Assembly: GCA_945833925.1 (NCBI GenBank)
Contig: CAMAFX010000022.1
Location: 1-34,863, forward strand
DNA: 34,863 bases
DNA from: an uncultured Prevotellaceae bacterium
Lineage (GTDB): Bacteria > Bacteroidota > Bacteroidia > Bacteroidales > Bacteroidaceae
Direction: 5' to 3'
Shown here: in pieces, positions 30,767 through 34,863 of the stretch
Layout of the letters: each line of letters begins with the position of its first letter
How positions within the stretch are numbered: the first letter of the stretch is position 1
The notes under the pieces: model-generated
Told to the model about the DNA's origin: nothing
The model's input: only the letters and a program-made list of their open reading frames with translations
Databases searched by the model: none
Translations under genes and position numbers: made by a program

Positions 30767-33123
30767 TATAAACATATCGCGACAATCAGAGCGCAGAGCC
30801 ATGCCACGGCACACTGACCTACCACTACACCGACAGCCCACTTGGCACCCAGTTCCCTCTTCATCGTTGCTATGGCAGCCACGCAGGGTGTGTAGAGCAG
30901 GCAGAACACCAGCAGTGCGAATGCCGTTCCGGCGCTGAAGAACTGTGGCAGCATCTCGGCGCCTCCGTACACTTGTTCCATGATGGCGCACACGTTCTCC
31001 TTGGCAAGGAAACCAGAGACGAGAGCCGTGGTGGTCTGCCAGTTGCCGAAGCCCAATGGCTTGAGCACGGGTGCTATGATGCCGGCTGTGCGTGCCAGTA
31101 TGGACTGCTCCACCTGCTCGTCCTGTAGCAGGTTGAAGTGGAAGTCGAAGTGTTGCAGGCACCAGATGGTTATGGTGGCGAGGAAGATGATGGTGAATGC
31201 CTTCTGCAGGAAGTCCTTGCTCTTGTCCCAGAGCAGGTGCGTGACGTTCTTTCTGCCCGGCCATCGGTAGTTGGGCAGTTCCATGACGAAGGGTACAGCC
31301 TCGCCCTTGAAGGCAAACGCCTTGGCAAGGAGCGCCACGATGATTCCCACCATTATGCCTATCAGATACAAAGCCACCATCACAAGCCATGTCTTGTTGC
31401 CGAAGAAGGGTTCGGCAATGAAGCCGAAGATGGCAATCTTGGCTGTGCAACTCATGAAGGGGGTTAGCATGATGGTCAGTTTGCGGTCGCGTTCACTGGG
31501 CAGTGTTCGCGTTGCCATGATGCTCGGAACCGAACAGCCGAAACCTATCAGCATGGGCACGATGCTGCGCCCCGACAGTCCTATCTTGCGCAGCAGAGAG
31601 TCGGTGACGAAGGCTATGCGTGCCATATAGCCGCTGTCTTCAAGCATACTCAGGAAGAAGAACAGGCAGAGGATGATGGGGATGAACGTGAGTACGCTGC
31701 CCACGCCTGCCCATGCTCCGTCGAGGATGAGCGAGCTGACCCACGGATTGATGTTCCAGTTGTCGAACACGGTGCGTAGCCATTCGCCGAATGTACCGAT
31801 TCCATCGTCCATCCAGTCCTGCAGGGTGCCTCCCACGGCGTCGAATGTTATCCAGAACATGAAGCTCATGGTAAGCAGGAATGATGGCAGCGCTGTCCAT
31901 CTGCCCGTCAGTATGCGGTCTATGTGTCTGCTCTTCCTGTGCTCCTTGCTCTCGCGTGGTTTGACCACGGTGTGCTCGCTCACCTTCTGTATGAAGCTGA
32001 AGCGCATCTCTGCCATGGCGGCGGCGCAGTCTATGCCGCGTTCCTCCTCCATCTGGCGGAGGATGTGGCGCACGGTCTCCTGCTCGTTGACGCTGAGCTT
32101 CAGTGCCTCCTGCACCAGCGAGTCGCCCTCGATAAGCTTGTTGGCTGCAAAGCGGATGGGTATGCCTGCCTCCTGGGCGTGGTCCTCGATGAGGTGCATG
32201 ATGGCATGGACGCAGCGGTGCACGGCGCCTCCGTGGTCGTCCGGTTCGCAGAAGTCCTGTTTTGTGGGATGCTCGTTGTAGCGCGCTATGTGCACGGCGT
32301 GCTTTATCAGTTCCTCCACACCCTCGTTCTTCATTGCAGAGATGGCGATGACGGGCACGCCGAGCATCGACTCCATCTCGTTGATTCGGATGGTGCCGCC
32401 GTTGTTCTCCACCTCGTCCATCATGTTGAGCGCCACGACGACGGGCACGTTCAGTTCGATGAGCTGCATCGTCAGGTAGAGGTTTCGCTCGATGTTGGTG
32501 GCGTCGACGATGTTGATGATGCAGTCTGGTTTCTCGTCGAGGATGAACTGGCGCGACACGACTTCCTCGCTCGTGTAGGGACTGAGCGAGTAGATGCCGG
32601 GCAGGTCGGTGATGATGCTGTGGGGATGCCCCTTGACGTGGCCGTCCTTGCGGTCGACGGTGACACCGGGGAAGTTGCCCACATGCTGTTTGGCTCCGGT
32701 AAGCTGGTTGAAGAGTGTCGTCTTTCCGCAGTTCTGGTTGCCCACCAGTGCAAAGGAGAGCGTTCTCTTCTTGGCGTGGTGTGTGTGGCGCGGGTCGCCA
32801 TCCTCTCCGTATCGCGGATGCGGAATCTCTGGTTTGTCGAGCAGTTCGACGTTTTCCAGAATTGTTGCCTTGCCCTCCTGTGACGTATGTGCTTGCTTAC
32901 TCTGGTTCGTTATCTCTATGTTGGCAGCATCGTCTTTTCTTATCGTCAGTTCGTAACCGTACAACTGAACCTGTATGGGGTCGCCCATAGGTGCGTACTG
33001 CATCATCCTGACCCGGGTGCCGGGTATCAGTCCCATGTCCAGCAGATGCTGGCGCAGTGCACCCTCGCCGCCGACATGCTCGACGGTTGCACTATATCCT
33101 ATTTCTAATTCGCTTAACTTCAT
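30766..33123 (-). CDS. feoB: Ferrous iron transporter, FeoA-FeoB fusion
   Basis: A 785-aa inner-membrane Fe(II) transporter. An N-terminal FeoA (SH3-like) domain covers about residues 1-75 (MKLSELEIGYSATVEHVGGEG...HLLDMGLIPGTRV). A linker leads to the GTPase domain with G1 at 128-135 (GNQNCGKTT), G3 DLPG and G4 NMMD. The C-terminal half has eight or so membrane spans, including 'GFGCSVPSIMATRTL' and 'CTAKIAIFGF' with the metal-path cysteines. FeoA fused to FeoB is a known Bacteroidetes arrangement. The ATG at 33123 starts the FeoA domain; the open frame upstream covers the promoter. The Cys-rich small protein follows. I see no Fur box I would claim. Confidence 0.95.
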   Translation of the reverse strand: MKLSELEIGYSATVEHVGGEGALRQHLLDMGLIPGTRVRMMQYAPMGDPIQVQLYGYELTIRKDDAANIEITNQSKQAHTSQEGKATILENVELLDKPEIPHPRYGEDGDPRHTHHAKKRTLSFALVGNQNCGKTTLFNQLTGAKQHVGNFPGVTVDRKDGHVKGHPHSIITDLPGIYSLSPYTSEEVVSRQFILDEKPDCIINIVDATNIERNLYLTMQLIELNVPVVVALNMMDEVENNGGTIRINEMESMLGVPVIAISAMKNEGVEELIKHAVHIARYNEHPTKQDFCEPDDHGGAVHRCVHAIMHLIEDHAQEAGIPIRFAANKLIEGDSLVQEALKLSVNEQETVRHILRQMEEERGIDCAAAMAEMRFSFIQKVSEHTVVKPRESKEHRKSRHIDRILTGRWTALPSFLLTMSFMFWITFDAVGGTLQDWMDDGIGTFGEWLRTVFDNWNINPWVSSLILDGAWAGVGSVLTFIPIILCLFFFLSMLEDSGYMARIAFVTDSLLRKIGLSGRSIVPMLIGFGCSVPSIMATRTLPSERDRKLTIMLTPFMSCTAKIAIFGFIAEPFFGNKTWLVMVALYLIGIMVGIIVALLAKAFAFKGEAVPFVMELPNYRWPGRKNVTHLLWDKSKDFLQKAFTIIFLATITIWCLQHFDFHFNLLQDEQVEQSILARTAGIIAPVLKPLGFGNWQTTTALVSGFLAKENVCAIMEQVYGGAEMLPQFFSAGTAFALLVFCLLYTPCVAAIATMKRELGAKWAVGVVVGQCAVAWLCALIVAICL

Positions 33124-33141
33124 TAGTCGTTTAATTTTCGG

Positions 33142-33173
33142 CAAAATTACAAATATCTTGCGGGAAGAGCAAA
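33142..33173 (-). promoter_or_regulatory. Promoter of feoAB
   Basis: Minus strand TTTG (33173-33170), 20 bp, TAATTTTG (33149-33142): an exact Bacteroidetes match, 19 bp before the ATG, so the leader is short (about 15 nt). Confidence 0.78.
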
Positions 33174-33199
33174 ATAAATTGTCTTTTCTAAGTTGCCAA

Positions 33200-33231
33200 T
33201 ATGACAAAATACTCAAAATTGATTACCTTTG
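33200..33231 (+). promoter_or_regulatory. Promoter of the M16 peptidase gene
   Basis: TATG (33200-33203, one mismatch), 20 bp, TACCTTTG (33224-33231), followed by CA. It gives a leader of about 90 nt before the ATG at 33330. It sits back to back with the feoAB promoter. Confidence 0.68.
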
Positions 33232-33329
33232 CAAGATATAATCATCGACTATCTAACTAATGTTGACTACGTGTTGCGTACAAAAACGTCACACCACGGC
33301 ATAAACACATAGGGAGAAATCTGAAAATA

Positions 33330-34592
33330 ATGGAAACACATACATTGGACAACGGACTACGCATCATCTGCTCGCCGTCTGCCACCGACGTGGTATATTG
33401 CGGCATAGCGGTGGATGCCGGAACACGCGACGAACAGCCGGATGAGTTCGGCATGGCACACTTCACCGAGCACCTTACCTTCAAGGGTACGACGCGCCGC
33501 AGGGCATGGCACATCCTGAACAGGATGGAGTCGGTGGGCGGCGACCTTAACGCTTTCACCGGCAAGGAGGAGACGGTATACTACACCACTTTCCTGCGTC
33601 CGCACTTCTCTCGCGCCATCGACCTGCTCGTCGATGTGGTCTTCAACAGCACCTATCCTCAGCACGAGATGGACAAGGAGGTGGAGGTGGTCATCGACGA
33701 GATTGAAAGCTACAACGACAGTCCGTCTGAACTCATCTACGATGAATTCGAGAATATGGTGTTCAGCGGACACGCCCTCGGCCACAACATCCTGGGCGAT
33801 GCCGACGGGCTGCGCAGCATGAGGAGCGAGAACATACAGCGTTTCGTGTCGCGTATGTACACGCCCGACCGCATGGTGCTCTTCGTCTACGGCAACGTTC
33901 CCATGAAGACCGTCGTGCGTGAGGTGAAGAAGGCTCTTGCTATGGTCAATGCGGGCGTACGCTTCCCGGATGTCTTGTCGCTTGACAATATCAGCAATAA
34001 GGCTCTACCACGCGTGGCACCTCTTGCCGGCATGTCGGAGAGGGCTGAGACGAGGGAGGTGGACATGTCTACGCATCAGGCTCACGTCATGATGGGAATG
34101 CCTTCGTTCTCTGCCACAGATCCTCGCCATCTGCATCTGTACTTGCTCAACAATATCCTGGGAGGTCCGGGAATGAACAGCCGGCTGAACCTGGCACTGC
34201 GCGAACGCAACGGACTGGTCTACACGGTAGAGAGCAGTTCGACAGCCTATACTGACACGGGACTGTGGAGCGTGTATTTCGGTTGCGACCCTCACGATGT
34301 GAAGCGATGCCAGCGACTTGTGATGCGCGAACTGCAGCGCCTCACCGACAGTCCGCTGTCCGAGTCAGCACTCTCGGCAGCCAAGCGACAGCTGGTGGGG
34401 CAGATAGGCATCTCGTTCGACTCGTTCGAGAATGTTGCCATAGGCATGGCGAAGCGCTACCTGCACTACAACCAGACTCTCACCTGTCAGGAACTCTGCC
34501 AAAAAGTAAAAGCACTGACACGCGAAGAACTCTTCGACACTGCTCGCCAACTGTTCAACCCACAGAACATCACCACTCTTATCTACGATTAG
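33330..34592 (+). CDS. M16 family zinc peptidase (insulinase/processing peptidase-like)
   Basis: A 420-aa protein with the inverted zinc motif HxxEH at 44-48 (AHFTEHLTFKGT: H44, E47, H48) and the third ligand about 76 residues later (E124 in EVVIDEIESYNDSPSE). The second half is the C-terminal M16 domain with 'NNILGGPGMNSRLNLALRERNGLVYTVESSS', where the R/Y block binds substrate. Length matches single-chain bacterial M16B peptidases. No signal peptide is visible, so it is probably cytoplasmic. It starts at the ATG 33330 (METHTLDNGLRI), the family's usual N-terminus. The substrate is unknown. It is probably monocistronic. Confidence 0.94.
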   Translation: METHTLDNGLRIICSPSATDVVYCGIAVDAGTRDEQPDEFGMAHFTEHLTFKGTTRRRAWHILNRMESVGGDLNAFTGKEETVYYTTFLRPHFSRAIDLLVDVVFNSTYPQHEMDKEVEVVIDEIESYNDSPSELIYDEFENMVFSGHALGHNILGDADGLRSMRSENIQRFVSRMYTPDRMVLFVYGNVPMKTVVREVKKALAMVNAGVRFPDVLSLDNISNKALPRVAPLAGMSERAETREVDMSTHQAHVMMGMPSFSATDPRHLHLYLLNNILGGPGMNSRLNLALRERNGLVYTVESSSTAYTDTGLWSVYFGCDPHDVKRCQRLVMRELQRLTDSPLSESALSAAKRQLVGQIGISFDSFENVAIGMAKRYLHYNQTLTCQELCQKVKALTREELFDTARQLFNPQNITTLIYD

Positions 34593-34660
34593 AATAGAAT
34601 AGCCCCCTCTCCCCTTGCCCTCCCTCGAAAGGGGAGGGAGTAGATACTGATGGATTCACC

Positions 34661-34684
34661 ACAAACGCACAAAAACATACAACC
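34661..34684 (+). repeat. Dispersed element copy (AACGCACAAAAACATACAA)
   Basis: A copy of the string found inverted at 26192-26220, with one difference in the 19-base core. It lies in the gap after the M16 gene, next to a C/G-rich stretch (34601-34640, CCCCCTCTCCCC...GGGGAGGGAG) that resembles the dispersed hairpin repeats loosely. Confidence 0.5.
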
Positions 34685-34695
34685 TGCCAACCCTC

Positions 34696-34711
34696 AGCCG
34701 GGACGGCTTTT
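34696..34711 (+). terminator. Possible weak terminator after the M16 gene
   Basis: AGCCG (34696-34700), a 3-nt loop, CGGCT (34704-34708), followed by TTT. The stem is only 5 bp and the T tract short. It lies about 100 bp after the stop. Confidence 0.35.
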
Positions 34712-34762
34712 GCTGTTACGACTTGGCGCAAATTAGTACGGTCAAGGCGACTATGTCAGGTC

Positions 34763-34863
34763 TTACAATTTTCCGGCATTACCCCGTCTGTAGTCTGTAG
34801 GCGTGACCCCGTAGGTGTTCTTGAATGTCCGCACAAAGTTAGAATAGTCGTTAAACCCACATC
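34763..34863 (-). CDS. AraC-family transcriptional regulator, C-terminal end (partial)
   Basis: Reading leftward from the window edge, 32 residues are visible: CGFNDYSNFVRTFKNTYGVT continuing to PTDYRRGNAGKL and a TAA at 34763-34765. GFNDYSNFVRTFKNTYGVTPTDYR is the second helix-turn-helix of the AraC/XylS family (compare GF-d-syFsr-Fkk--G-TP-eyR). The sensory N-terminal part lies outside the window, so the ligand and targets cannot be judged. It converges with the M16 gene. Confidence 0.88.
   Translation of the reverse strand, partial: CGFNDYSNFVRTFKNTYGVTPTDYRRGNAGKL

Overview
The window looks like a piece of a Bacteroidales chromosome, most likely from a Prevotella-like Prevotellaceae. Gene content and order are typical of that group: DUF2851, DUF3098, DUF4271, DUF4294, a fused FeoA-FeoB, a FimB/Mfa2-like lipoprotein and a very long LepB. 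Many start regions carry the Bacteroidetes promoter (-33 TTTG, about 20 bp, -7 TAnnTTTG), often as TACCTTTGCA or TAACTTTGCA. It is mostly core, vertically inherited gene content. I see no rRNA, tRNA, CRISPR array, prophage or intact insertion sequence. The only mobile-element trace is an IS630-like transposase 5' end at the left edge.

Layout. (1) 1-7200, minus strand: dapB, lepB, a second S26 signal-peptidase-like gene without its catalytic dyad, wbqC-like, DUF362, a PHP-family hydrolase, a voltage-gated K+ channel with a zinc-ribbon tail, a PduO-type cobalamin adenosyltransferase, then the transposase fragment. (2) 7294-10042, plus: DUF2851, a hotdog thioesterase and dprA, closed by a strong terminator. 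(3) 10144-15261, minus: fimbrial-type lipoprotein, ResB/CcsA-type cytochrome c biogenesis protein, a chorismatase-like Rid-fold protein and a succinate/acetate CoA-transferase. (4) 15792-26038, plus: miaB, ftsX, DUF3098, uppP, truB, queA, folK, metK (behind a SAM-II-like riboswitch), a LOG-family protein, DUF4271, hemD and rnpA. (5) 26380-29720, minus: yidD, DUF4294, trkH and a radical SAM protein. (6) 29944-30462, plus: an NlpC/P60 peptidase. (7) 30493-33123, minus: feoAB followed by a 51-aa FeoB-associated cysteine-rich membrane protein. (8) 33330-34592, plus: an M16 peptidase. (9) The right edge holds the 3' end of an AraC-type regulator on the minus strand.

Functional themes are envelope biogenesis and secretion (LepB pair, FtsX, UppP, YidD, NlpC/P60), tRNA modification (MiaB, TruB, QueA), methionine/SAM and folate supply (MetK, FolK), ion uptake (TrkH, K+ channel, FeoAB), and succinate/propionate metabolism (adenosylcobalamin supply plus a CoA-transferase; their joint role is inferred).

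The least ordinary material is: the signal-peptidase paralog that has lost both dyad residues next to a normal LepB; a candidate minus-strand small RNA or attenuator at 15411-15520; the riboswitch before metK; a 7-copy 22-bp tandem array before the DUF362 gene; a cluster of AT-rich palindromes between convergent rnpA and yidD; and a dispersed C/G-rich intergenic hairpin. I did not find a clear new multi-gene system such as a defence island or biosynthetic cluster.
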